The notes: generated by a model from the letters alone, not told the origin. Positions 44,430 through 55,465 are shown, numbered from the stretch's first letter. The stretch is DNA of 64,000 nt from Procambarus clarkii (GCF_040958095.1 NC_091219.1:28667850-28731849), one strand, 5' to 3'. A program made the numbers and translations.

Positions 44430-44760
44430 GCTCAGCCATTGGCTGGCTGCTGGTGTCGCTATACCTCAAGTGCAGCATTAAGAATACGGGCCTGGGCTTA
44501 AAATAATTAATATCCTCCTTTCTGACTGACTTGATCTTTTTAACAAGGATTCCTCGGGCGGTGTTCATTACATATTCACGGCGCGGGCAGCCGTCGACAT
44601 TGTTAAGTGTTCGAGACAGGGGCTACGACTTGGCAACACTAGAGCGTTTGGACGGTTCCTGTTTGGCGGGAAGGGGAGGCGGGAAGGGGGGGGGGACCTG
44701 TTGCCATATTCCCGCCAAGTCGTTAATTGCCGCCTTCTGTAATGCTGCGAGCTGATTGGT
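44430..44760. promoter_or_regulatory. GC-rich promoter-like patch with opposed E2F-like sites
   Basis: TTTGGCGGGAA at 44662-44672 and TTCCCGCCAA at 44709-44718 both fit the E2F consensus in opposite orientation. ATTGG (inverse CCAAT) occurs at 44438 and 44755. No start codon or exon downstream could be tied to it, so function is inferred only from motifs. Confidence 0.35.
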
Positions 44761-45565
44761 CCAGGTCGCGTTAATTATAACGTAACATGTTTAAAGTCGT
44801 TTGAACGGTTATTTGGCGAGGCTAATACTTCCTGCAGAACATATGTTACGCGGTAAAAAGGGGACGAATATGGCAAAGAGTTCAAAATAACAAAGTGGAA
44901 TTAATGTAACATGGAACATGAGGAAGAGCCTTTAAATATTACACAATAGAAGACAGCGTGTCCAATTTTCGCATGCACAATTGCCCGGATTCATAGCTGG
45001 TGTGTTGTTGTGAATACTTGATTTAGAAAGTAGCCGAAAAAAGATTGTTCACTGCTATAATTTATTCTTGTCATGAAATGTGTTAGGCTAGGGTTGTGGA
45101 GGAGGGGGGGGGGTGGGTAGTGGGTGTGTTCTTGTGTGGGGGGGAGAGGAGTTTGAGAAATTGACCTAAATTTACCTGAGGGAAACCATCTCTAGTGGTC
45201 TCGACGGGGACAGGAAGCCGGTGGCATGTCAAAGGTTCCCCCCCCCCCCCCATTCTTCCTGGAAATACATCACCTGTATTTTCCATAATGTACGTACAAT
45301 ATATGACGTAGTTGCGTCACAGCCGAAAGGTCCCGGATGAGATTTCCGCACCAGGACAAATATTATGGCTACGTTTCCCTTCACCTGATGCACCTGTTCA
45401 TAAGCAGTAAATAGGTACGCTGGAGTAATCATATCGGAAGACCTTACTTTTAAAGAAGACTTAAGAAAGTTGCTGTCATAAGTGCAAGCAAAATGACAGG
45501 TGGATAACAAGAGATTACCTTTGTGGAGTGTTTAAATCATTCATAAATTACAAGAAACAAGCGGG

Positions 45566-45592
45566 TGACGTCATGAGACCTCGTGGGCCAAT
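45566..45592. promoter_or_regulatory. CRE palindrome and CCAAT box
   Basis: TGACGTCA at 45566-45573 and CCAAT at 45588-45592, just upstream of a minisatellite. These are short motifs without an associated gene. Confidence 0.25.
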
Positions 45593-45625
45593 CAGACGCA
45601 GCTGTTGTCTTAACGATCCAACAGC

Positions 45626-46050
45626 CACCTGGGAGGTTTACAGTCACCTGGGAGGTTTACAGTCACCTGGGAGGTTTACAGTCACCTGGGAGGTTTACAG
45701 TCACTTGGGAGGTATACAGTCACCTGGGAGGTTTACAGTCACCTGGGAGGTATACAGTCACCTGGGAGGTTTACAGTCACCTGGGAGGTTTACAGTCACC
45801 TGGGAGGTTTACAGTCACCTGGGAGGTATACAGTCACCTGGGAGGTATACAGTCACCTGGGAGGTATACAGTCACCTGGGAGGTATACAGTCACCTGGGA
45901 GGTTTACAGTCACCTGGGAGGTTTACAGTCACTTGGGAGGTATACAGTCACTTGGGAGGTTTACAGTCACCTGGGAGGTTTACAGTCACTTGGGAGGTAT
46001 ACAGTCACCTGGGAGGTTTACAGTCACCTGGGAGGTTTACAGTCACCTGG
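45626..46050 (+). repeat. Minisatellite, 19-bp unit, about 22 copies
   Basis: Unit CACCTGGGAGGTTTACAGT with two variable sites (C/T in CACCTGG and T/A in GGTTTAC). Because 19 is not a multiple of 3, all three plus frames are read in turn, producing long spurious frames. Confidence 0.97.
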
Positions 46051-46820
46051 AATACACTTAGTCGTGCTGGCAAAGTCACAGTAATTTTAGGCATTATATT
46101 GGGGCTCAGTGATCGATGTAAGGAAGGGTTGAAGGCTGTGTTTTATCACGGGCCATCAAATACCTTGATAGATACCTGTGACTTATGGTCATCGGTCACA
46201 AACGCTGCCACCACACCATTGTGTAGTTCAACCTTCAGATATGAGAGCTCATACTCTTAGAAATAGAATTATCTTCTAGGTTCGTAGCAGATTTGTTAAA
46301 TAGAAATTTAACAAATTTGTCATTTCAAAATTTAACATACGCGAATTTGGTGTTTACATAATAAACAAGGTAGGGGGGTATGAGCCACAGCCGGATACCC
46401 AACACCAGCCTATGTCCGTCCCGAACCCCCACACCATCCCCCTACAAATTTGGGTGATTCTAACCCCCGAAGCGCTTGGCCTACTTTTGGCAGACAGACA
46501 GACACAGACATAGGTTGGCGACAGAAGCAGAATTAACTATACTTTGGAATATCCCCCCCCCCCCCATCTGGCAGCCGTATACAAATCGTCAGGTTTTCAT
46601 GGACATTGAGCTGCATCACGCACTCATTAGTCAGTGCTAACAATTTACAAACTCTGAGATGGACCATCCAAACAGTCGATGGATACACCCCCGTGTACCC
46701 GAATTCTCGGTATATTCGTTCAAAGCTAAACTGTATTATATATACCCAGAATTCGGTATACATATATACAGTTTCTCTCTCTTGCCTATTTGATGCCTTT
46801 AACTCCTTCTCTCATCACAA

Positions 46821-46930
46821 TCGACTTGAGAATGGTCCAGGACGGACCGAAACGTCGTCGTCCCTTCACTTTCTAGTGTGTGGTCTGGTCAACATATTTC
46901 AGCCACGTTATTGTGACTCCTCGTCGGCAT
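46821..46930 (+). repeat. Dispersed 'CGACTTGAGAATGG' repeat, plus copy
   Basis: One of the best preserved copies: TCGACTTGAGAATGGTCCAG through GCCACGTTATTGTGACTCC. Confidence 0.88.
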
Positions 46931-46989
46931 ATGGATATACAGTTTATATAAATGGTTTGGTGTAGGATTTATAGCCTATCCCCATACTA

Positions 46990-47250
46990 TAGGGAGCCGG
47001 TCGGCCGAGCGGACAGCACGCTGGACTTGTGATCCTGTGGTCCCGGGTTCGATCCCGGGTGCCGGCGAGAAACAATGGGCAGAGTTTCTTTCACCCTATG
47101 CCCTTGTTACCTAGCAGTAAAATAGGTACCTGGGTGTTAGTCAGCTGTCAATGGCTGCTTCCTGGGGGGTGGAGGCCTGGTCGAGGACCGGGCCGCGGGG
47201 ACACTAAAAGCCCCGAAATCATCTCAAGATAACCTCAAGATAAGCCAAGA
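46990..47250 (+). repeat. tRNA-derived SINE with well preserved head
   Basis: The head has box A GTCGGCCGAGCGGACAG and box B GGGTTCGATCCCGGG, a perfect T-stem (CCCGG/CCGGG) and an acceptor stem (GCCGGT with GCCGGC). The anticodon stem GGA/TCC resembles type II tRNAs (Ser/Leu). The body continues with AAAATAGGTACCTGGGTGTT and ends CATCTCAAGATAACCTCAAG. It is a retroposon head, not a tRNA gene. Confidence 0.85.
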
Positions 47251-47300
47251 GGAGAATTTACCGAGTAAGGAGCTATGAGATAAATAGCACAGTATAAATG

Positions 47301-47485
47301 AACAAACCCACAAGGGCCGTGACGAGGGTTCGAACCTACGTCCGAGAGGATCCCAGACGCTGCCTTAATCGACTGAGCTACGACATGGTGAAAGAATCCT
47401 CTCGGACGTAGGTTCGAATCCTCGTCACGGCCCACATGAATTTGTTCATTTGATGCATCACGCTATTGTGATTTCTGTGTGTAAA
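47301..47485. repeat. Foldback tRNA-like SINE
   Basis: Arms 47314-47351 and 47396-47433 (38 bp) are inverted with one mismatch and include GGGCCGTGACGAGG and GGACGTAGGTTCGAA. The 44-bp loop holds the antisense box A region. The right side continues into the family tail TGATGCATCACGCTATTGTG. Confidence 0.9.
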
Positions 47486-48214
47486 GCACAGTATAATCTT
47501 GGCATTTATGTAAATGATAAAAAAAATACGCATGGATCCTAACGAGTTTGACTTCTGTTTTGCGTAAATATTTTTTGTGTAAACAGGTTGGTACAGGAGC
47601 AGATGACTTCTGACCCTTGTTAACAGGTTGAGAGCTTTCCCTTCCCATAGCTCATGGTACAGCCCGTTCTCTTGATAACGTACAACGTACAAAATGTAAT
47701 TACTAATCAGAGAGGCACGAACCCAAGCCACCCATCTAACCTAACCAACCGAGGCATAGAAAACGTGGATATTTGTGACCCGATACTGTTTATAGTACGT
47801 CTTAATTTGTATGTTGGGGGGGGGGGCATAAGGTATAGGATGAGATGTACTAGTTGAGAGGACGGATTGCAGCGTAAGCCTTGCCCCTGCTACTATTCCC
47901 TGCAACACAACCATCCAATCAGTTTACAACCAATGTATCCAGTTAATGATGGGTGAACAGGGATAAACTGTTAAGGATTGGCGCCTAATCCAGGCACCAG
48001 TCTGGACTGGGCAGGACTCTAACCCAGACCAAATCGCTGGGGATGAGACGGTGTTTGTTGTCATCGGGCTGTACTGTCTTCCCAACTTGCTGCCGCCTTT
48101 TGATAAGTTGTGACTGTGTAAGGCAAGCCTGGTAACGAAGCACTTGACGAGACAACTGGGAATGCTCGCAGACACATCCAGAGAACCTTTGGAACACCTG
48201 ATCCACTCAGCAAC
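47486..48214. other. Intergenic sequence
   Basis: No supported gene. A poly-G tract lies at 47816-47826. Confidence 0.45.
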
Positions 48215-48300
48215 GTTTATACACGTTAAGTTGACAGTTGAGAGGCGGGACCAAAGAGCCAGAGCTCAACTCCCGCAAGTACAATTAGGTGAGTACAACG
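48215..48300 (+). repeat. LINE 3' end scrap
   Basis: TTGAGAGGCGGGACCAAAGA and AATTAGGTGAGTACAA match the 3' end of the family at 43690-43965. Confidence 0.75.
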
Positions 48301-48404
48301 TCCTCTCGGGTTTATGGATGTTTTTGGTCTGCAGAGTACAGACAATGAAATGTGGCGTGTTATCTCCGTAGAGATTCAAAGTGCAAGGCTATGGCCCTAA
48401 ATAT

Positions 48405-48600
48405 ATGGCTCTGTTGATACCTGGTTGATACCTGGTTGATGGGGTTCTGGGAGTACTTCTACTCCCCAAGCCCGGCCCGAGGTCAGGCTTGACTTGTGAG
48501 AGTTTGGTCCACTAGACTGTTGCTTGGAGCGGCTCGCAGGGCCACATACCCACCACAGCCCGGTTGGTCCGGCACTCCTTGGCACTCCCACTCATCCCTG
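48405..48600 (-). mobile_element. LINE 3' end fragment, minus strand
   Basis: Reverse complement matches 63740-63900 (CGGACCAACCGGGCTGTGGT, CTCACAAGTCAAGCCTG, CCCAGAACCCCATCAACCAG), the end of the LINE ORF and its 3' flank. Confidence 0.88.
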
Positions 48601-48777
48601 CATGACTAACCGTCCTGCGAGATGGAGACTCGGTATCACTGCTATCTTATTCACCCTTGTGTTGATGATGATATCCTCATAATGCACCTCAGAGTCTGCC
48701 AGTGCAGACTAGTAATCACATGCCTCTGACTAACCATCCTGTGTGATGGGGACTTTAGCATCACGTAGCTAGCTTTT

Positions 48778-48869
48778 TGACACACTGTACTCCCCTTCAT
48801 ATAGTCTAGGGCAGCTGCACAAATGACACACTGTACTCCCCTTCATATAGTCTAGGGCAGCTGCACAAA
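48778..48869 (+). repeat. 46-bp tandem duplication
   Basis: GACACACTGTACTCCCCTTC to GGGCAGCTGCACAAAT occurs twice in immediate succession, identical by eye. Confidence 0.93.
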
Positions 48870-48949
48870 TGCACATATACCTAAATGTGTTAATACAAAA
48901 AAACGAACGGAAGAATATTGGTATAAATGTTAAATATGCTACACTACGG

Positions 48950-49750
48950 AAGAACTAAAGCTTCCAACCATACTAGAGAGAATCAGGCACGTCAACACGA
49001 CCTTTTGCCTTCATAGCCATTAGACACCCTACATCTCCACCAGTGACCTGAGAGAAATTATGTTGTGGCGTTAATACTCTATTGAGTGGTACCGACCTAT
49101 CAACTCCTTGTATGACACATGGAGGAGTAAATATGCCTGCAGTCTGGTCAAACTGAACATTTCTTTTATATGTAATCTCGCTGTCACTGATCTAACGGTG
49201 ACAGGTGTCCCACCGTCTAAGTATCTTATACACACGTCGCTAAGACAGGTAATGATAGTCTTGGTGTTCTTAGAGCTGTCACACTTGAAACACCTGCTTC
49301 CTCCTCCACCAAACACCTGCCTCCTCCTCCACCAAACACCTGCCTCCCCCTCCACCAGACACCTGCCTCCTCCTCCACCAAACACCTGCCTCCTCCTCCA
49401 CCAGACACCTGCCTCCTCCTCCACCAAACACCTGCCTCCTCCTCCACCAAACACCTGAGATCCCACATGTGTCTACACTGATGGTTCACACCAGTCGTCA
49501 AGAGGACGGACAGCAGCAGCAGCATGAAGGTTCTACAGACACAACACCTGCACACACACAGACAACAACATCAGGTTAAACAACTGGCAGACCTCTTCAC
49601 CAACAGACTAACGGCACTACAACTACCCACCACAACACTACAAAACACGAGGGAGCAATAATTATCTGTGATACAATTGTCTGCTCTTCAAGCACTTGAA
49701 AACTTCTCTTGCAAGATCGACATCAAGGAGCTCATAACAGCAACTATGAG
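48950..49750 (+). mobile_element. LINE fragment with RNase H motif, split by a minisatellite
   Basis: The frame at 49108-49287 (SLYDTWRSKYACSLVKLNIS) is followed by a 23-bp array and then VYTDGSHQSS at about 49471, the RNase H active-site strand, with TIVCSSST/ALQALENF-like downstream sequence near 49675-49705. It parallels the copy at 30060-30860, including the same AGCAGTTGAAAACTTC/AGCACTTGAAAACTTC segment. Confidence 0.75.
49288..49455 (+). repeat. Minisatellite, 23-bp unit, about 7 copies
   Basis: Unit AAACACCTGCCTCCTCCTCC plus ACC with small changes (AGACACC, CCTCCCCC). The unit length of 23 cycles through frames. It lies inside a LINE fragment, just upstream of its RNase H motif. Confidence 0.95.
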
Positions 49751-49797
49751 GTTCCTACTATCGATATAACCTGCTCCCTGTACAGAATAAGTGAAGG

Positions 49798-49800
<3 letters not shown>

Positions 49801-49861
<61 letters not shown>

Positions 49862-50150
49862 AGGGCAAGTGGGAGGGTAGGGTTGTAGAAGATGGGGAGG
49901 AGGAGCAGGAAGTGAAGGGAGATTGGAGAAAGACAAGACGGAAGAGGAAGAGAGAGAGAGAGAGACGGTAGAGGTAGTGTGAAGAAGTAAAGCTTGAAAT
50001 AAGTAAGGTATAATAGTCAAGCGAAAGTATAGTGTAATCAGGGAAGGGTAAGAGAGTTGATGAAGGAGAGTAATGGGTAAAGGTGAGATAAGATGGTGAT
50101 GGGAGGAGGAATGGGGGAAGGGGGGAGAGAGGGGGAAAGTGTTGAAGTGA
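49801..50150 (+). repeat. (AG)n microsatellite and purine-rich tract
   Basis: 58 bp of perfect AG to 49858, then G/A-rich sequence with further AG runs at 49950-49965. Confidence 0.95.
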
Positions 50151-50334
50151 GCAACAACATGTGACCTGCAAGTCAGGTCAAGAGGTCACCTGTGATGGGT
50201 GCATCTTATTATCTTCAGATTTGCTTAGCTGCAGTTATCAATAATAATATTATTAGTATTATTACATGTTCATCCTTTGACTCCTGTGGGTGAGGAAGGT
50301 AGTGAACATGAGGGAGTTTGGGAAACTCTTACTG

Positions 50335-50779
50335 GAGAGGACTATAGTAGCCATCAAAACGAGTCATGGAAGAGAGGACTGTGGTAGCCATCAGAACGAG
50401 TCGTGGAAGAGAGGACTGTGGTAGCCATCAGAACGAGTCGTGGAAGAGAGGACTGTGGTAGCCATCAGAACGAGTCATGGAAGAGAGGACTGTGGTAGCC
50501 ATCAGAACGAGTCGTGGAAGAGAGGACTGTGGTAGCCATCAGAACGAGTCATGGAAGAGAGGACTGTGGTAGCCATCAGAACGAGTCGTGGAAGAGAGGA
50601 CTGTGGTAGCCATCAGAACGAGTCATGGAAGAGAGGACTGTGGTAGCCATCAGAACGAGTCGTGGAAGAGAGGACTGTGGTAGCCATCAGAACGAGTCAT
50701 GGAAGAGAGGATTATGGTACCCATCAGAACAAGTTAAGGAAGAGAGGACTGTGATAGCCATCAGAACGAGTCATGGAAG
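50335..50779 (+). repeat. Minisatellite, 37-bp unit, 12 copies
   Basis: Unit GAGAGGACTGTGGTAGCCAT plus CAGAACGAGTCATGGAA. Central copies alternate GAGTCATGG and GAGTCGTGG, giving a 74-bp dimer period. The edges carry the most divergent copies. Confidence 0.97.
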
Positions 50780-51164
50780 CATAATTTTGCATAATAATAG
50801 CAAGGAAGCTGCCATCAGAACAAAGTAACAGGAGGAAGTGGAGAAGGGCAAGAGGTGAAGCGCGATAAAAAGAGATAAAATTCTATCTTGAAGGTGGTGA
50901 GGGCGAGGCGTGTGGAGGAGGGCAGGCAGGCGCAGGGCTGACTACCCATCCTCGAAGCACTCCACCAACACTCACCACACTTTACAAGCTCCCGGCCATT
51001 ATGCGCCTCTCTCCGCTAGTTATGGCCAATAATTTGACCAAGGAGTGTGTTGCTCCGTAGTCGTAAGGCCGCCCGACACAAAAGCCTTCCAAACCTGATG
51101 GCGGGAAAAAGTGGGGCTGAAGGCGCGGCGTTTGTTGTGGGCGTGTTGAAACTTGGCGGGCATG
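50780..51164. other. GC-rich spacer between minisatellites
   Basis: No exon recognised. It includes TGGCGGGAAAAA near 51099 and GGCCAATAATTTGACC near 51024, motifs seen in promoters but without a gene here. Confidence 0.3.
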
Positions 51165-51645
51165 TTGGGGGCCGCGCTGGGGGCTGGCTGGGGTCTTTGG
51201 TGGTGGCTGGCTGGGGGCTGGCTGGGGTCTTTGTTACGTGGCTGGCTGGGGTCTTTGTTAGTGGCTGGCTGGGGGCTGGCTGGGGTCTTTGTTACGTGGC
51301 TGGCTGGGGTCTTTGTTAGTGGCTGGCTGGGGGCTGGCTGGGGTCTTTGGTAGTGGCTGGCTGGGGTCTTTGTTACGTGGCTGGCTGGGGTCTTTGGTGG
51401 TGGCTGACTGGGGGCTGGCTGGGGTCTTTGGTAGTGGCTGGCTGGGGTCTTTGGTAGTGGCTGGCTGGCTGGGGTCTTTGGTAGTGGCTGGCTGGCTGGG
51501 GTCTTTGGTAGTGGCTGGCTGGCTGGGGTCTTTGGTAGTGGCTGGCTGGGGTCTTTGTTGGTGGCTGGCTGGGGTCTTTGTTAGTGGCTGGCTGGGGGCT
51601 GGCTGGGGTCTTTGTTGGTGGCTGGCTGGGGTCTTTATTGGGGTC
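51165..51645 (+). repeat. Irregular minisatellite of GGCTGGCTGGGGTCTTTG units
   Basis: Units of 24 to 34 bp combine GGCTGGCTGGGG, an optional GCTGGCTGGGG insert and TCTTTGTTACGT, TCTTTGTTAGT or TCTTTGGTAGT ends. Open frames over it (PSQPATTKD and its antisense) are periodic artefacts. Confidence 0.95.
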
Positions 51646-51994
51646 TCGCGGGTCAAGATAAGCAACAAACTCCGCCTCCCTTTTCTTACCTCAGTTCTCA
51701 CCAAATACGAAGATAACATAAGAATCAAGGAAACTGCAGAAGGCCTATTGGGCCATACCTGACAACTCCTGTTTATATCGACCCCGAGCTCCCTTATGTA
51801 TATACGTTTAACCTACGCTTGAAACAACCAAGGGTTCCTACGTCTATTATGCTTCCCTGTAATTGCTTCCAGGAATCAACAACCCTATAGGCCCTGTTTC
51901 CAAACCAGTGTTTAGGTGTTTTCCAAATCTAAACTCATCCAGTTTATCAACTGTTTCGTGTTCTCTTTTGTGTTGATATATTTACTAAGTTACC

Positions 51995-52230
51995 AATATA
52001 TTAAGTTGGATTAGGGCATGGTTATACCAAAGGAAACAGAGAATTAGTAGAAATGAGTGTCATTAGTAGAAATTAAGTCTGAGTGGGAAAATGTTGTAAG
52101 TGGAGTGCTTCAGAGCTCTGTCCTGGGACCTCTGTTATTCATAATATATATAACTGATTTATATTCAGGTTTGAGCAGTAGTATATGCAAATTCGCCGAC
52201 GATACGAAAATCGGGAGGGAAAATAAACAC
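51995..52230 (+). mobile_element. LINE reverse transcriptase fragment with catalytic motif
   Basis: Translation SEWENVVSGVLQSSVLGPLL and CKFADDTKIGR contains the RT motif B (usual form SGVPQGSVLGP) and the catalytic FADD motif. The frame is open from 52057 to 52255 but truncated at both ends, and abuts a (CT)n tract. Confidence 0.9.
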
Positions 52231-52259
52231 GGAAGAAGACTCATAATTACTTCATGATG

Positions 52260-52366
<107 letters not shown>

Positions 52367-53029
52367 CTATCTATCTCTATCCCCTCCCCTCCACCCCTCC
52401 CTTCCCCTCCCCCTCCAACCACCTGTACCCACTAACAGCCTCATTGCAGCTGACTGGCATGTACGTCAGGGTTGGCTGGCTGGTGAGGAGCCCACGCTTC
52501 CGTGGTACCAATGGTGTTCTTAAGAGCATAGCTAATCACCCCGCAGTAAGCAGCATAGCTAATCAGGCCGCAGAACCCAGCATGGCTGATGTGACCGTAA
52601 TACACAGGTCGTGTGGCCGCTATAGGCAGTGGGGAGTAGGCGTGTAGGTCGTCCAGAGGGGCTGGTAGTGGGAACATGGAAGCCTAATGTTAGTCTTTCT
52701 TAAGCCGTTTCTTTTGTTTCCAGAAGCTCTGTTCTTATATTTCTGTATGGTTGGCCGCTTTAAAACAAGTGTTTTGATTGGGGTTGAGCCCCCCCCCCCT
52801 TGTTTTCTTTACTAGTGTTGGAACCACCCAGTTCTGCTGTTTCTGTTAACCGTGTTTTGTACGTGTGCCGGTGGTGGTGGGACCCGCTGTTTGTTCTGTT
52901 GATCTTCCTCTGTTTTGATCTGTTGCTGGGGGGTACCTCCTCTCTTCTTCTACCTATGCTGTTGTTGGTATCTCTGTTGCTACATCATCTACTGTTGGGG
53001 GTGACCGTGGGAGTGTGGCCAGCTGTGGT

Positions 53030-53380
53030 GACCGTGGAAGTGGCCAGCTGTAGTGACCATGGGAGAGTAACCAGCTGTAGTGACCGTGGGAGTGACCAGC
53101 TGTAGTGACCGTGGGAGAGTAACCAGCTGTAGTGACCGTGGGAGTGACCAGCTGTAGTGACCGTGGGAGTGACCAGCTGTAGTGACCGTGGGAGAATGAC
53201 CAGCTGTGGTGACCGTGGGAGTGTCCAGCTGTAGTGACCGTGGGAGAGTAACCAGCTGTAGTGACCGTGGGAGTGACCAGCTGTAGTGACCGTGGGAGAA
53301 TGACCAGCTGTGGTGACCGTGGGAGTGACCAGCTGTAGTGACGATGGGAGAGTGACCAGCTGTGATTACCGTGGGAGAGT
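53030..53380 (+). repeat. Minisatellite, 25-28-bp units around CCAGCTGTAGTGACCGTGGG
   Basis: About 13 units alternate short spacers (AGTGA) and long spacers (AGAGTAA, AGAATGA). The CAGCTG core is a perfect E-box palindrome in every unit. Confidence 0.95.
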
Positions 53381-53550
53381 GCCTATACCTGGGAGTCAAC
53401 CAACTTTAAACCATTCACTGACCGCCCTAAATCCTCCCCCTCTCACGATTTTAATTTCCCAACCCGGTTATTACTGGGGGTCCGGGGCGGCCAGCGCGTC
53501 CAAACAAACCGGGTGAGATGACGACCCTCCCGGTAATTTAGAGTAGTGGA

Positions 53551-53913
53551 AGACCTGACTATAATGTGTACTCGACCTCATCGTCACTACAAACTCCTAG
53601 TGTAAGATCTGGCTATAATATGTACTCGACCTCAACGTCACTACAAACTCCTAGTGTAAGACCTGGCTATAATATGTACTCTACCTCATCGTCACTACAA
53701 ACTCCTAGTGTAAGATCTGGCTATAATATGTACTCGACCTTATCGTCACTACAAACTCCTAGTGTAAGACCTGGCTATGATATGTACTCGACCTCATCGT
53801 CACTACAAACTCCTAGTGTAAGACCTGGCTATAATATGTACTCGACCTCATCGTCACTACAAACTCCTAGTGTAAGACCTGGCTATAATATGTACTCGAC
53901 CTCAACGTCACTA
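53551..53913 (+). repeat. Minisatellite, 54-bp unit, 6.7 copies
   Basis: Unit of 54 bp with AGACCTGGCTATAATATGTA and TCACTACAAACTCCTAGTGT. The length is a multiple of 3, so one frame stays open (MYSTSSSLQTPSVRPGYN per unit). Differences are mostly replacement changes and no gene context is present. Confidence 0.97.
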
Positions 53914-54284
53914 GCCTACCCTGACCCAACTAACCTAAGATATCAAATGTGTTTCTAACGTTTCTGAATAGTAAAAACTCTCTTTTTATTTTTACGGAAT
54001 GATAAGTGGAGAGGCTATAGGCCCGGGGAGTTGGTTAATACTTGCGCTATCAACTCTATAGCGTACGTGCTATCAACACGTACGCTATCAACTCGAACGT
54101 TTAAATTGCGATGGTTTAATGAAGCCTTCAACGCCTGTAAATTGACGCTACTTCGGCCTAGATAGGCTTGATGGATTGACTTGAATCTTAGGCTTCCGGT
54201 CAGTGCCGACGGGATGGTTCAGCAACCTATCCCCAAGCCTAATCTACAACCATGTCCGTATTCTGAGCTGCGTTACCACCTGCC

Positions 54285-54600
54285 CCCGGCGGCGTCACCA
54301 TCTGTCCCGTCACCACCTGCCCCGTCACCACCTGCCCCTTCACCACCTGCCCCCGGCCCCGTCACCACCTTGCCCCCGGCGGCGTCACACCTGCCCCGTC
54401 ACCACCTGCCCCATCACCACCTTGCCCCCGGCGGCGTCACCACCTGTCCCCGGCCCCGTCACCACCTGCCCCGTCACAACCTGCCCCTTCACCACCTGTC
54501 CCGTCACCACCTGTCCCCGGCCCCGTCACCACCTTGCCCCCGGCCCCGTCACCACCTGTCCCGTCACCACCTGTCCCGTCACCACCTGCCCCGTCATCAT
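54285..54600 (+). repeat. Irregular C-rich minisatellite of GTCACCACCTGCCCC units
   Basis: 15-bp units with optional GGCCCC or GGCGGC inserts (CCCGTCACCACCTGCCCC, CCCGGCGGCGTCACCACCT). Proline/histidine-rich frames are artefacts. Confidence 0.95.
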
Positions 54601-55324
54601 GGAGCAGATCAGAGTGAGCGAGCGGCGGCCAGGTAGATTACTATGGTTAAGACCAGACAAGTCGGCAGACGGCTAGCGTGCGAGGGGCCAAGAGGGCCTC
54701 GGGAGGGAGGCTTGGGAGCCGTCCACCTCCGTCGGTAGCCGCCCCGTGCACCCCACACCACACGCCAAGCCCTCATTTGCATGCCGGAGCTTCCTCTGTC
54801 CAGCTACTGACGGAGGGTAATTGTAGAGACGAGGTGATGTGTTGATGGGGGTGTGTGAGCCGCGTCCTTGTCATGTGTATGTTTGTGGGGTGGGGGGGTG
54901 GGGAGAAGACAGGGGGTAGGGAAGGGGAAGGAATGCCACGCCATTACAACCTATCCTCCTAAGATGTTAGTACTTAAGAACTATGTGGTTGAATCTACAA
55001 AAATAGACTTGCAGTCAAAAATGTTAAGTTTTTGTACTATTTTTGTGGAGGGCACGAAAAAATCTTGGGCTTAGTATAGCACATATATGCTCTATATTAT
55101 GGCCTAAGATAACGTAGGTTAGGCTTAGGATTGCTTGGACAGGTCAGGTTCTTTAGTTACAGTTTCATTTTTTTTAGAATAATTTGGGGTCCAACAGTCA
55201 ATTTCGTAACGTTTGACCAAATAGTTGGCGTAAGTACAGTCAGAGTGGGAGGCTAGGCTGTCGAATGTTTCATCTGAGGGTCAAACTATGGCGCCTCTGT
55301 TCAGTATATCACACAGTGTAACAC
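54601..55324. other. GC-rich then AT-rich spacer
   Basis: No gene recognised. An octamer ATTTGCAT lies near 54776. Confidence 0.35.
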
Positions 55325-55465
55325 AAATACTGTACTCGCCTAGTTGTGTTTGTGGGGGTTGAGCTCTGGCTCTTCGGTCCCGCCTCTCAACTGTCAATCA
55401 ACTGGTGTATAGACTCAGGAATCTGTACACCACTTGATTGACAGTTGAGAGGCGGGACCAAAAGA
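55325..55465. repeat. Foldback of two opposed LINE 3' ends
   Basis: Arms 55376-55409 and 55426-55459 (34 bp, one mismatch) surround a 16-bp loop. They contain GGTCCCGCCTCTCAACTGTC and its complement, the 3' end of the family at 43690 and 58430. Confidence 0.92.

Larger units (their letters stand above)
43966..45625. other. Intergenic sequence with promoter-like patches
   Basis: No coding exon was found. It holds the GC-rich patch at 44430-44760, poly-G tracts near 45100-45140, poly-C at 45240-45251 and a CRE/CCAAT pair at 45566-45592. Confidence 0.4.

Noticed and set aside
45528-46260. Long plus-strand frames of VYSHLGG repeats
   Set aside because: They are produced by the 19-bp array read in successive frames; no splice or promoter context.
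46990-47065. Functional tRNA gene
   Set aside because: The tRNA-like head has box A and B and stems, but continues into a SINE body with A/C-rich tail and lacks a standard anticodon arm and terminator.
50335-50779. CRISPR-like regular repeat
   Set aside because: Units are contiguous tandem copies with no unique spacers, no leader and no cas genes, in a eukaryotic genome.
54181-54676. Proline/histidine-rich proteins over the C-rich array
   Set aside because: Composition artefact of GTCACCACCTGCCCC units, open in more than one frame.
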